From: Prochlorococcus sp. AG-436-C05 | GTDB taxonomy: Bacteria > Cyanobacteriota > Cyanobacteriia > PCC-6307 > Cyanobiaceae | Length of the DNA: 64,000 nucleotides | Assembly (NCBI GenBank): GCA_003209795.1 | Contig: QCPB01000001.1 | Span: 88,679-152,678 of the forward strand | Reading direction: 5' to 3' | In this document: piece after piece, positions 53,442 to 61,779 of the stretch | Numbering within the stretch: the stretch's first letter is position 1 | Layout of the letters: every line of letters begins with the position of its first letter | Notes under the pieces: model-generated | Told to the model about the DNA's origin: nothing | Databases searched by the model: none | Seen by the model: the letters and a program-made list of their open reading frames with translations, nothing else | Made by a program: the position numbers and the translations under genes

Positions 53442-56400
53442 ATGAGTTTAAATTCATTAATTAATTATATTTCTAATTCACAAATTACAGCTGAATTAAT
53501 AAAAAGAATTAGAAAATCTAATGAATTAAATATTATCGGATCTAGTAGATATGCTAAGTCTATAATTATAAATAGTATTGCAAGAAAAGAGGAAAAAGAT
53601 TTATTATTAGTTTGTCCTAATGTTGAAATTGCCTATAAATGGATTGGTTATTTTGAAAGTATTAATAGTAAGAATGTCTTATATTATCCACCAACAGAAA
53701 ATCTACCATATTCATCAATTAATAAATCAAAAGAAATCGAATATACACAGTTAACTGTTATATCCAAATTAATTAAAAATGAAAGAAAAAATTTAAAAAT
53801 AATTATAACCACAGAGAGAGCTCTGCAACCACATTTAATTAATAAGAAATTATTAATTGAAAATAGATTATACTTAAATAAAGGTAAAAAAATAGAAATA
53901 AAAGAATTATCAAATTTTCTTACAATACTAGGCTATCAAAAGGAAAATGTAACTTCTCTAGAGGGAAAATGGAGTCGAAGAGGTGAGATAATAGATATTT
54001 ATCCAGTTAATAATGAATTACCTATAAGACTTGAATTCTTTGATAACATAATTGATAAAATAAGAGAATATGATCCATATACTCAAAAAACACTTGAAAA
54101 TATTAATAATATCGAAATAATACAGTCTGGATTTAATATATTAATAAGAGATAGATTAAATAAGTTATCTAAAGACTCAGTATTTAATTCAGAGGATATA
54201 AAAAAGAATAATCTTGATAGATATTTAGGAATAATAGAAGAAGAACCATCAAATATAATAGATTTCATTAATGAAGATACAATAATTATTATTGACGAAC
54301 TTGATGAATGCAAAAAATTTTCAGATAATTGGTACTTAGACTCTGAAAATAACTTTAATCAATTTAAAGACGAATTAAATGAAACCCTTAAAAATAATAA
54401 TATAGATATTGTAGTAACTCAAAATCTAAACTTAAAATTTGATAATATTTTGAATTCAATAAGAAAATATAATATTATTAATTTATTTGAATTTGAATCA
54501 AAAGATAATATTAATAATAGATTTTTATTAAATGATAAAAGATTAAATACTTTCTCTAAAAATATAGGAAAGTTATCAAATACAATCAATAAACACATAA
54601 ATAATAAAGAAAAAGTCTGGATATTATCTGCACAACCATTAAGAACTAGGACTTTGCTATTCGAGCATGAATGTAATACAAACTGCTTAGAAAACCCTGA
54701 TAATATTGATGAAGCCCATAAATCAATTAATAATAAAACACCGATAATTATCAAGAATAAGCACAATTATGAAATTGAGGGTTTTTATTTACCAATCTGG
54801 AAAATAGCATTATATACAGACAAAGAATTATTTTCACAACAGTCCTTATTTAATAATGTTTTTATTAGGAGGAGAAAAAGGAGTGTAAATTCAAATATAA
54901 ATGTTAACAAAATCAATCCTGGAGATTACATAGTTCACAAAAATCATGGAATAGGAAAATTTCTAAAAATAGAAAAAATAAACATAACTGGCGATTCCAG
55001 AGATTACTTAGTTATTCAATATCAAGATGGGAAAATAAGTGTTGCTGCTGATCAACTTGGAAGTGTAAATAGATATAGATCCAGTGGAAAACTTAAACCG
55101 AAAATAAATAAATTGGGAGGAACTGAATGGTACAAAATAAAAGAAAAAAATAAGAAACAAATAAAAAAAGTTGCCTTTGACATCTTAAAACTCTATGCAA
55201 AAAGAGAAAAACTTAAGGGTCATATATATCCAGAAGATGGCCCTTGGCAAAAAGAATTAGAAGAATCATTTCCTTATCAACCGACTCCAGATCAACTATC
55301 AGCGGTAAAGGAAATAAAATCAGATATGGAAAGCGAAAAGCCAATGGACAGATTGGTTTGTGGAGATGTAGGGTTTGGCAAGACAGAAGTGGCTATAAGA
55401 TCTATATTCAAAGCTATTACTTCCGGCAAGCAGGTGATATTACTTGCTCCAACAACGATATTAGCTCAACAACATTGGAGAACGATAAGCAATAGATTTT
55501 CTCCGTATCCGATAAAAGTTTCATTACTTAATAGATTTAAAAGTAATAATGAAAAGAAAAATATATATGCTGGTCTGAAAAATAATAATATTGATTTAGT
55601 TGTGGCAACTCACCAAATTTTAGGAAAAGAAATAGAAATCAAAAACTTAGGATTACTTGTTATTGACGAAGAGCAAAGATTTGGAGTAAGGCAAAAAGAG
55701 AAAATCAAGAAAATAAAAACAAACATCGATGTTCTAAGTCTGTCAGCGACGCCAATACCGAGAACCCTTTACATGAGTTTGTCAGGTTTAAGACAAATGA
55801 GCTTACTCAATACTCCTCCTCCTTCTAGGAGATCAATAAAAACATATTTGTCTGAAATAGATATGGATGTAATAAGAACTGCCATAAGTCAAGAACTTGA
55901 TAGAGGTGGACAAATATATTACGTTCTTCCTCGAATCGCTGACATTGATCAAGCTGTAAATAAATTAAAAAATATGTTTCCAAATTTAAAATTCATTGTC
56001 GCTCATGGACAAATGAACGAAACAGAACTGGAAAATGCAATGATTGCATTTAACAATGGTGAAGTTGATCTTTTGATATGTACAACAATTATTGAAAGCG
56101 GATTAGACATACCAAAAGTAAATACAATAATTATTGAAGACGCTCATAAATTTGGACTTTCACAACTTTATCAATTAAGAGGAAGAGTTGGTAGAAGCGG
56201 AATACAAGCTCACGCTTGGATGTTTTATCCAAATTTGAAAAAAATAAATGATGCTGCCAAGCAACGACTAAAAGCTGTCAAAGACTTCTCAGAACTAGGT
56301 AGTGGATATCAGTTAGCAATGAAAGATATGGAAATAAGAGGTGTTGGAAGTTTATTAGGAGAAGAACAAAGTGGGAAAGTTAGCGCTATTGGATATGATC

Positions 56401-56954
56401 TTTACATCGAAATGCTCCATGAAGCGATCTCAGAAATAAGTGGCCAGGAAATACCTGAAGTTAATGATACCCAGATTGATCTACCAATAAATGCTTTTAT
56501 ACCAGCTACATGGATCTTAAATAGAGAAGAAAAGCTTGACGCTTATAAGTCAGCAACAGAGTGTACTAATGACAAAGAGCTAACTGAATTAGCTACTGAT
56601 TGGACAAATAGATATGGAACTTTACCTAAACCAGTTGAATCATTAATTTTATTAATGAAATTAAAGTTACTAGCTAAAACTTGTGGTTTTAATAAGATCA
56701 AACTCAAAAAACCAAATATCATAATAGAAACAAAATTAAAGAAATCTACATTCAATATACTTAAAAAGTCTTTATCAAGTAGTGTTCAAAATAAATTTAG
56801 TTTCGAAGAAGGTGATCAATTTTCAAAAATAATTATTAGAGGATTAGGAGTTACCGAAATTCAAAATCAAATTGACCAATTAACTCTATGGTTTGGCATA
56901 TTCAATAAAGAAATTAATAACTTTAATAAAGAATCTCAAATAGAAATAAAATAA
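53442..56954 (+). CDS. mfd: Transcription-repair coupling factor Mfd
   Basis: DNA translocase that removes RNA polymerase stalled at lesions and recruits UvrA. 1170 aa. The UvrB-homology module has GKWSRRGEIIDIYPV. The RNA polymerase-interaction domain contains GDYIVHKNHGIGKFL. The RecG-like translocase has Walker A GDVGFGKTEVA, DEEQRFGVRQKEKIK, and TRG-motif region LRGRVGRSGIQAHAWMFYP. The C-terminal D7 domain follows. Full length; the N-terminal part is Asn/Ile-rich, as expected from AT bias. Confidence 0.95.
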   Translation: MSLNSLINYISNSQITAELIKRIRKSNELNIIGSSRYAKSIIINSIARKEEKDLLLVCPNVEIAYKWIGYFESINSKNVLYYPPTENLPYSSINKSKEIEYTQLTVISKLIKNERKNLKIIITTERALQPHLINKKLLIENRLYLNKGKKIEIKELSNFLTILGYQKENVTSLEGKWSRRGEIIDIYPVNNELPIRLEFFDNIIDKIREYDPYTQKTLENINNIEIIQSGFNILIRDRLNKLSKDSVFNSEDIKKNNLDRYLGIIEEEPSNIIDFINEDTIIIIDELDECKKFSDNWYLDSENNFNQFKDELNETLKNNNIDIVVTQNLNLKFDNILNSIRKYNIINLFEFESKDNINNRFLLNDKRLNTFSKNIGKLSNTINKHINNKEKVWILSAQPLRTRTLLFEHECNTNCLENPDNIDEAHKSINNKTPIIIKNKHNYEIEGFYLPIWKIALYTDKELFSQQSLFNNVFIRRRKRSVNSNINVNKINPGDYIVHKNHGIGKFLKIEKINITGDSRDYLVIQYQDGKISVAADQLGSVNRYRSSGKLKPKINKLGGTEWYKIKEKNKKQIKKVAFDILKLYAKREKLKGHIYPEDGPWQKELEESFPYQPTPDQLSAVKEIKSDMESEKPMDRLVCGDVGFGKTEVAIRSIFKAITSGKQVILLAPTTILAQQHWRTISNRFSPYPIKVSLLNRFKSNNEKKNIYAGLKNNNIDLVVATHQILGKEIEIKNLGLLVIDEEQRFGVRQKEKIKKIKTNIDVLSLSATPIPRTLYMSLSGLRQMSLLNTPPPSRRSIKTYLSEIDMDVIRTAISQELDRGGQIYYVLPRIADIDQAVNKLKNMFPNLKFIVAHGQMNETELENAMIAFNNGEVDLLICTTIIESGLDIPKVNTIIIEDAHKFGLSQLYQLRGRVGRSGIQAHAWMFYPNLKKINDAAKQRLKAVKDFSELGSGYQLAMKDMEIRGVGSLLGEEQSGKVSAIGYDLYIEMLHEAISEISGQEIPEVNDTQIDLPINAFIPATWILNREEKLDAYKSATECTNDKELTELATDWTNRYGTLPKPVESLILLMKLKLLAKTCGFNKIKLKKPNIIIETKLKKSTFNILKKSLSSSVQNKFSFEEGDQFSKIIIRGLGVTEIQNQIDQLTLWFGIFNKEINNFNKESQIEIK

Positions 56955-57025
56955 ATTATTAAATAAATATTTAAAATCCGCAGAAAAATTTATTTTCAGT
57001 TAGGTTTATAAAAAATTTTATTTAT

Positions 57026-57187
57026 ATGGGTGAATATATTGATATCGGATTACAAGGTTCGATTTTACCTCTTACTTTAATTTTATCTTCATTAGTCTTA
57101 GGAGCCTACGCATTGATTGGATTTGAGACAGAAAATGACGATGATGATTCTGATTCTGGAAGTGGTGGACTAATGCAACCTATTTGA
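57026..57187 (+). CDS. Small single-pass membrane protein with acidic tail (53 aa)
   Basis: ATG at 57026, TGA at 57185-57187. A membrane helix (about 13-32, ILPLTLILSSLVLGAYALIG) is followed by a highly acidic linker ENDDDDSDSGSGG and the end LMQPI. It lies 71 bases after mfd and converges on a membrane gene. The clear helix and tail suggest a real thylakoid-type small protein, but I cannot name it. Confidence 0.6.
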   Translation: MGEYIDIGLQGSILPLTLILSSLVLGAYALIGFETENDDDDSDSGSGGLMQPI

Positions 57188-57198
57188 AATTATTTATA

Positions 57199-57558
57199 TT
57201 AAAAATGTTTAGAAATTGGCTTTAGAACTTTTATCAATCTATAAAAAGAACCTAAAAATAGAATCAATGAAAAAATAAAAGATATTATAATAAAAATCAC
57301 TAAAATTAATTGAGAAAGATAAACAAGAAGATCTATTAATAAAAAGAAAGATTTTTCAGTAGTTCCTGTGAAATTTTTAAAAAACAAAGCCTTATTAGGA
57401 ATTAAATAATTTATATAAGCTAATAAGAGGCTAATAATTAACATATAAAAAGATTCAATTATTAATTTCTTCTTAGTTTTTCTTCTTGAAGAAAACTTAT
57501 TTTTGAATAGGTATTTATCAGTCTTTTTATTTAAACTTGGTATTTTTAAATCTGCCAT
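57199..57558 (-). CDS. Hypothetical membrane protein (119 aa)
   Basis: A basic, soluble N-terminus (NKKTDKYLFKNKFSSRRKTKKK) is followed by two to three membrane helices (about 34-50, 68-88 and 88-110). It looks like a conserved cyanobacterial small membrane protein (DUF3082-like in layout), but I cannot confirm a family. It is first to the right of mfd on the minus strand. Confidence 0.6.
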   Translation of the reverse strand: MADLKIPSLNKKTDKYLFKNKFSSRRKTKKKLIIESFYMLIISLLLAYINYLIPNKALFFKNFTGTTEKSFFLLIDLLVYLSQLILVIFIIISFIFSLILFLGSFYRLIKVLKPISKHF

Positions 57559-57644
57559 ACATTAAAAAATTAAGAATGATCGTATAATGATTCAAAAGGA
57601 ATTTCCCTATATTATCGTGTTTATAGATTCGATGCTATGAAGTG

Positions 57645-58235
57645 TCATTTTGAATGTATTAATTCTTTTTTATCATTAGCTTCACTTAAATTATAAAAAT
57701 ATATAAATGTTGAAGATATAAGGAATAGAGAACAGACTGAAATAAGCGGAGGCAAAAGAATGCTAAAAATTTTATCTTTATTTATAAATACTAAGAAACC
57801 TTTTTTAGGATGCTTATCTAAAACAACTGAATTAACTTTTCTTACTTTAATGGAAGAATTAAACTGATCAAAACAATTTATTATGTCAGAGAGTACAGAG
57901 TTACCAATCTTTATTTTTAAAGGTTTAACATTAGGCTTTGAACTTTTAAGAAGAACATTATGAGTGAAATAGTTTTCAGCTTTTATATCAATAAACTTTG
58001 ACTCATAAAATGCGTTATCGTTATTAATAAGAAAATTTGCATAACTATAAAATGCACCCATAATTGAACTTAAGTGATCAATATTGCCCTCAATAAGTGG
58101 CTTATCAATTATCATTAACTTCCATTGTGAAATTATAGATATTTGACTTTTGTTTTCTTCATTTGCATAATCAGGCAATCCAATTATTTCAAGACTGACT
58201 GAAGATTGATTAAATATTAATTGGTTTTGGAGCAT
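57645..58235 (-). CDS. DUF4335 family protein
   Basis: A 196-aa cyanobacterial protein beginning with a beta-rich N-terminal domain (QSSVSLEIIGLPDY) and ending with one membrane helix (about 160-182). Its gene follows the DUF3038 gene with one base between them; this DUF3038-DUF4335 pair is a recurrent cyanobacterial arrangement and suggests the products work together. No function known to me. Confidence 0.72.
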   Translation of the reverse strand: MLQNQLIFNQSSVSLEIIGLPDYANEENKSQISIISQWKLMIIDKPLIEGNIDHLSSIMGAFYSYANFLINNDNAFYESKFIDIKAENYFTHNVLLKSSKPNVKPLKIKIGNSVLSDIINCFDQFNSSIKVRKVNSVVLDKHPKKGFLVFINKDKIFSILLPPLISVCSLFLISSTFIYFYNLSEANDKKELIHSK

Positions 58236-58236
58236 A

Positions 58237-58698
58237 TCAAAAATTTAATAAAGAAGTTCTTAACTTCTGATAACCTTCGTCAGAGCTACATAAAGCCAAA
58301 GTAAGAAGGTTTTTGATAAGAATCTCGTCATTTCCATTTGGATCAATAAGCTTTTTAACTCTCATACTGTTAATGTTTAATCTTTCATAAATTAACTCGA
58401 TAAATCTATTTTTGAAATTATTCCAGGCATAAGGATTCTTATCTATATCATCTCTTGATTGAAGGATTTCCCTTATATAAGGATATAAGGCTTTAGACAT
58501 TTCAACAGCTAGTTTAGTCAAAGCATCAAAAGCCTGTATTGTGATTTTGTTATTAATATATGATTTTCTCATTGGATTATTATTCCTCAATTTCCAAATA
58601 GTGACTTTATTAGGCAAAATTTTATTTAAGTTAAGATTACTTGATAAGTTCAATAAAGATTGAGCACCATTTAGATCTATAGTTTCTAAAGTTAGCAA
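58237..58698 (-). CDS. DUF3038 family protein
   Basis: At least 153 aa. The N-terminus as called (TTG at 58698, LTLETIDLNGAQSLL) is likely too short. In-frame upstream codons read HISRQSIQRLDLLL, which fits the family start. No ATG/GTG/TTG lies in the 21 codons before an upstream stop, so an ATT at 58761 is the best extended start. Helical and soluble. Paired with the DUF4335 gene downstream. Confidence 0.72.
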   Translation of the reverse strand: MLTLETIDLNGAQSLLNLSSNLNLNKILPNKVTIWKLRNNNPMRKSYINNKITIQAFDALTKLAVEMSKALYPYIREILQSRDDIDKNPYAWNNFKNRFIELIYERLNINSMRVKKLIDPNGNDEILIKNLLTLALCSSDEGYQKLRTSLLNF

Positions 58699-58799
58699 AA
58701 GTAAATCAAGTCGCTGTATAGATTGCCTTGATATATGATTTCGTTTAAATAAAACAGTAATAGTTCTTCATTCGTGATAAAAAGATTATAACAGAATCT

Positions 58800-59006
58800 T
58801 TATTCTATGTTTTGAAATAAAAATGAATATAACTTGTCGAGTTCATCAATAGTCAACATTCCATAACTCCATAATAATATTGGGAGAGGGGTATTTCTTC
58901 TTTTTGATAATTTAAGTCCAAGTTCAATTGTTGAATGTTCTAAACCAATTTCATCTAAAAGAAAAAATATCATTTTTTTAGATAAATTGTTATTTCTAGT
59001 TGTCAT
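58800..59006 (-). CDS. DUF2949 family protein
   Basis: A 68-aa protein of a small cyanobacterial family: FLLDEIGLEHSTIELGLKLS, then PLPILLWSYGMLTIDELDKLYSFL. It is all-helical and soluble. Its start overlaps the end of the FAD monooxygenase gene by 4 bases, so it is probably coupled to it. Function unknown. Confidence 0.75.
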   Translation of the reverse strand: MTTRNNNLSKKMIFFLLDEIGLEHSTIELGLKLSKRRNTPLPILLWSYGMLTIDELDKLYSFLFQNIE

Positions 59007-60157
59007 TTAATCGATCTAAAAATAATTGACTTAGTCATTTGATTTAATAATATTTTTCTAATAATCAAAAACTTATTTAAAAGTATAAATGATATTTTTC
59101 TTATAGGAATTAAAATAAAATTTCTATTTGCGAAAAAAGTAATTAAAGAATCAGTAATAACTAGAGTAAAAACAATATCTATAAATCTACTTAAATAATA
59201 TTTAAATTTGAAGAATTTCAAATTGTTTTTATTGACAAATGAATTTTCATTTAATATATCAAATATATTATTTACGTCTCGCCAACAAGTATTTAGACCT
59301 TGACCTCCTACAGGATGAAATGTATGAAATGAATCTCCTACAAATAATAATTTTTTGGAGTCAAAAATCGAAAGGTTTATAGAAAGTGATACAGGGAATA
59401 AATTAACTTCACCAACTATTTGATCCAATTTAAAGTAATCAGGCAAAATTGTTGATAAATTATCCATCAGAAAATTCTTATCAGAATTCAATCTATCAAT
59501 AGATTTAGAAGTGCTCGATGTCCAAATGATTTGGTATAAATTTTTATCTAAAGGTAATAAAGCTAAAGGACCTTCTTCTCTAAAGATTTCATAGGCACAC
59601 CTCTCCAGATTCCCTCTTAAGATAAGCTTAAAAGTTAAACAAGACTGATTATATTTTTTTCTAAAATATAAGAAATCGAAAGGTTTCTTATGAATAGGAA
59701 TAGCTCCTGTTGAAATAAATTTATAATCAAAAATAAATTTCTCTTGTGATAAGTTTTTAGGTGATTTAAAAAAAATATTGCTGTGATTATCAATTTCCAG
59801 AAAAAATACATTCATAAGATCAGAATGTTTAATAACCCAACCAATATTATTTTCAGCACTTATATCATCATCTAAGTCAGAAATTTTTAAAGTTGTTAAA
59901 GATGAAGTAACACTATCTGATATTGAAAGTGTGTTAAAACCAAATAAATATGGTTTTAATTTCTCCCAGATACTAAATTTATCAAGAATTTTTTTCGATG
60001 AATGAGTAATTGCATAAGTCTTGTCTTGAGAGATAAGCTGTTCTCTAGTTAACAAATCAGTTAAATATATATTTAAATCTAATTTTGATAGAGCAATGGA
60101 CAAAAGTATTCCAGTAGGGCCTGAACCAACAATTTTAAAATTAAGCCTATTGCTCAT
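59003..60157 (-). CDS. FAD-dependent monooxygenase, UbiH/VisC type
   Basis: A 384-aa flavoprotein hydroxylase. The N-terminal dinucleotide motif is KIVGSGPTGILLSIAL, and the second FAD motif is LLFVGDSFHTFHPVGGQGLNT. Family members hydroxylate the ring of ubiquinone precursors; in cyanobacteria related proteins act on prenylquinones or are of unknown substrate. The C-terminal hydrophobic stretch may bind membranes. It follows the 214-aa membrane gene on the same strand after 23 bases. Confidence 0.82.
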   Translation of the reverse strand: MSNRLNFKIVGSGPTGILLSIALSKLDLNIYLTDLLTREQLISQDKTYAITHSSKKILDKFSIWEKLKPYLFGFNTLSISDSVTSSLTTLKISDLDDDISAENNIGWVIKHSDLMNVFFLEIDNHSNIFFKSPKNLSQEKFIFDYKFISTGAIPIHKKPFDFLYFRKKYNQSCLTFKLILRGNLERCAYEIFREEGPLALLPLDKNLYQIIWTSSTSKSIDRLNSDKNFLMDNLSTILPDYFKLDQIVGEVNLFPVSLSINLSIFDSKKLLFVGDSFHTFHPVGGQGLNTCWRDVNNIFDILNENSFVNKNNLKFFKFKYYLSRFIDIVFTLVITDSLITFFANRNFILIPIRKISFILLNKFLIIRKILLNQMTKSIIFRSIK

Positions 60158-60180
60158 TATAAAATATATATTTCTTAATT

Positions 60181-60825
60181 CTATTTAAGATAAATATAGC
60201 AAATTTCTTCAAATGCAGGCCTTAACAAGTAAGGGTAATCACCAACCCACAAATTAATATCTGGTAACCAAGCATCAGTTAAATAAATATCCCTATCATA
60301 ATTACGATTATTTGATGTAACTAAACATCTTATTTTTGCTCCGACTCTAATTTGACTATGTTTATTTTCCATTGGGAAAGTTATCTTATCTAAATAACCG
60401 TCTTCATCTTCTAATTCAATAACAAGCCATGTTCTCTTTTTCTTAATAACCTCTAATCTACCTTTTCTATTAGATTGTTCTCGTGCACTTTCAATCTTTT
60501 CAGTTTTGTAAATATCTGATACATAACCATCAAAGATAGAAAAAAATTTATATTTTCTTAATTGTAAATTTTTTCTGCTTGATTCAAGAATTGGGCCCCA
60601 TAAAATATAAAGAAAAAAAACAACACAAAGTATTAACCACAAATTATAAGTCTGATTTCCTGTTTGACTAATACTTATCAAAAAATTAATTACCCCCCCT
60701 ATAGAAGAAATAATTAATCTTTGAAGAATTTTATTAGGATCTCCTAAAGCATATTTAAATTGTCCACCAGTTCCAACAGCTGGAATTAGTCTCGAAATTT
60801 GACTTAATTTTAGTGGAATAAGCAT
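60181..60825 (-). CDS. Conserved cyanobacterial membrane protein
   Basis: A 214-aa protein with N-terminal PLKLSQISRLIPAVGTGGQF. Two membrane helices (about 40-55 and 62-80) are followed by a soluble C-terminal half with beta strands (TWLVIELEDEDGYLDKITF) and the end WVGDYPYLLRPAFEEICYIYL. Some annotations label such proteins as phosphate ABC permease; I see no ABC permease signature and do not support that. One base from dapB on the same strand. Confidence 0.65.
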   Translation of the reverse strand: MLIPLKLSQISRLIPAVGTGGQFKYALGDPNKILQRLIISSIGGVINFLISISQTGNQTYNLWLILCVVFFLYILWGPILESSRKNLQLRKYKFFSIFDGYVSDIYKTEKIESAREQSNRKGRLEVIKKKRTWLVIELEDEDGYLDKITFPMENKHSQIRVGAKIRCLVTSNNRNYDRDIYLTDAWLPDINLWVGDYPYLLRPAFEEICYIYLK

Positions 60826-60826
60826 T

Positions 60827-61675
60827 TTAAAAAATCAATTTTTCGAGTCCGTAAACTAATGACTCGTAATTACCTATTTTTTGTATTGCTTGTAAAACTC
60901 CTGGCATATAGGCTTTTCTATCTATAGTGTCATGCTTAATAGTATAAGTTTCACCGGGAGAACCCATTATTACAAGTTGATGAGCTAATAGACCTGGCAG
61001 TCTTACTGAATGTATATTCAGACCTGAATCTCTAAGACCTCCTCGAACTCCTTTCAAAGATTCTGACTCATTAACTAAACTTTCATTATATTTCTTGGGA
61101 TATTCTTCAATCATTTCAGCAGTTTTTATACAAGTACCGCTAGGTGAATCTGCTTTTTGATTATGGTGCATCTCTATCAATTCAATATTGTCATAAAATT
61201 TTGCCGCAACAGATGCTGCCTGTTGAAGTAGAATCATGCCCACTGAAAAATTTGGGATTATGGCACAACCAACAGATGCTTTTTGAGAAAATAGGGCTAA
61301 ATCATTTATTTGGGAGGGAGTGAGCCCTGTAGTTCCCACGACAGGAGAGATACCATATGCTATTGCTGATCTAGTATTTTCATAGACTGAATCAGGATGA
61401 GTAAAATCTACCAAAACTGGTTTAATATTTTCATTTCTATATTGTTGACTAATTGAGCATAAAGTTCCTTCAAAATCATTTGAAACAAAAACATCACAAT
61501 TTTTTACTTTTAATATTTCTGATATATTTGCACCGTTATTATTCTGACTTATGTCAATTGCGGCAACAAGATCACAATCTGGTGAATTTAATACAGAGTT
61601 TACAACTTCACTTCCCATTTTACCCAAAGCTCCAGAAACAAGTACTGGTATGGGATTTGCGGAATTTTTAATCAT
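60827..61675 (-). CDS. dapB: 4-Hydroxy-tetrahydrodipicolinate reductase
   Basis: NAD(P)H-dependent step of the lysine/diaminopimelate pathway. The nucleotide-binding [11 protein letters not shown] is at residues about 16-26, VVGTTGLT follows, and the catalytic [19 protein letters not shown] stretch (His and Lys) is intact. 282 aa. It feeds DapF (7.7 kb). Divergent from chlH over about 104 bases. Confidence 0.96.
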   Translation of the reverse strand: MIKNSANPIPVLVSGALGKMGSEVVNSVLNSPDCDLVAAIDISQNNNGANISEILKVKNCDVFVSNDFEGTLCSISQQYRNENIKPVLVDFTHPDSVYENTRSAIAYGISPVVGTTGLTPSQINDLALFSQKASVGCAIIPNFSVGMILLQQAASVAAKFYDNIELIEMHHNQKADSPSGTCIKTAEMIEEYPKKYNESLVNESESLKGVRGGLRDSGLNIHSVRLPGLLAHQLVIMGSPGETYTIKHDTIDRKAYMPGVLQAIQKIGNYESLVYGLEKLIF

Positions 61676-61779
61676 TTTAGTAAAAAATGTTTTTTTAAAG
61701 GATGTTACACGCTATTTATAAAGGTCACAATAACGTCATTTCAACCGTAGGCTTTTAAGAAATACTTAAAAAGAATCAT

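Noticed and set aside
55244..55495. 83-aa plus-strand ORF inside mfd
   Set aside because: Overlaps the Mfd Walker A region in a different frame; mfd frame is clearly coding.
60181..60825. Phosphate ABC transporter permease label
   Set aside because: Only two N-terminal helices and a soluble beta-rich half; no ABC permease (EAA loop) signature.
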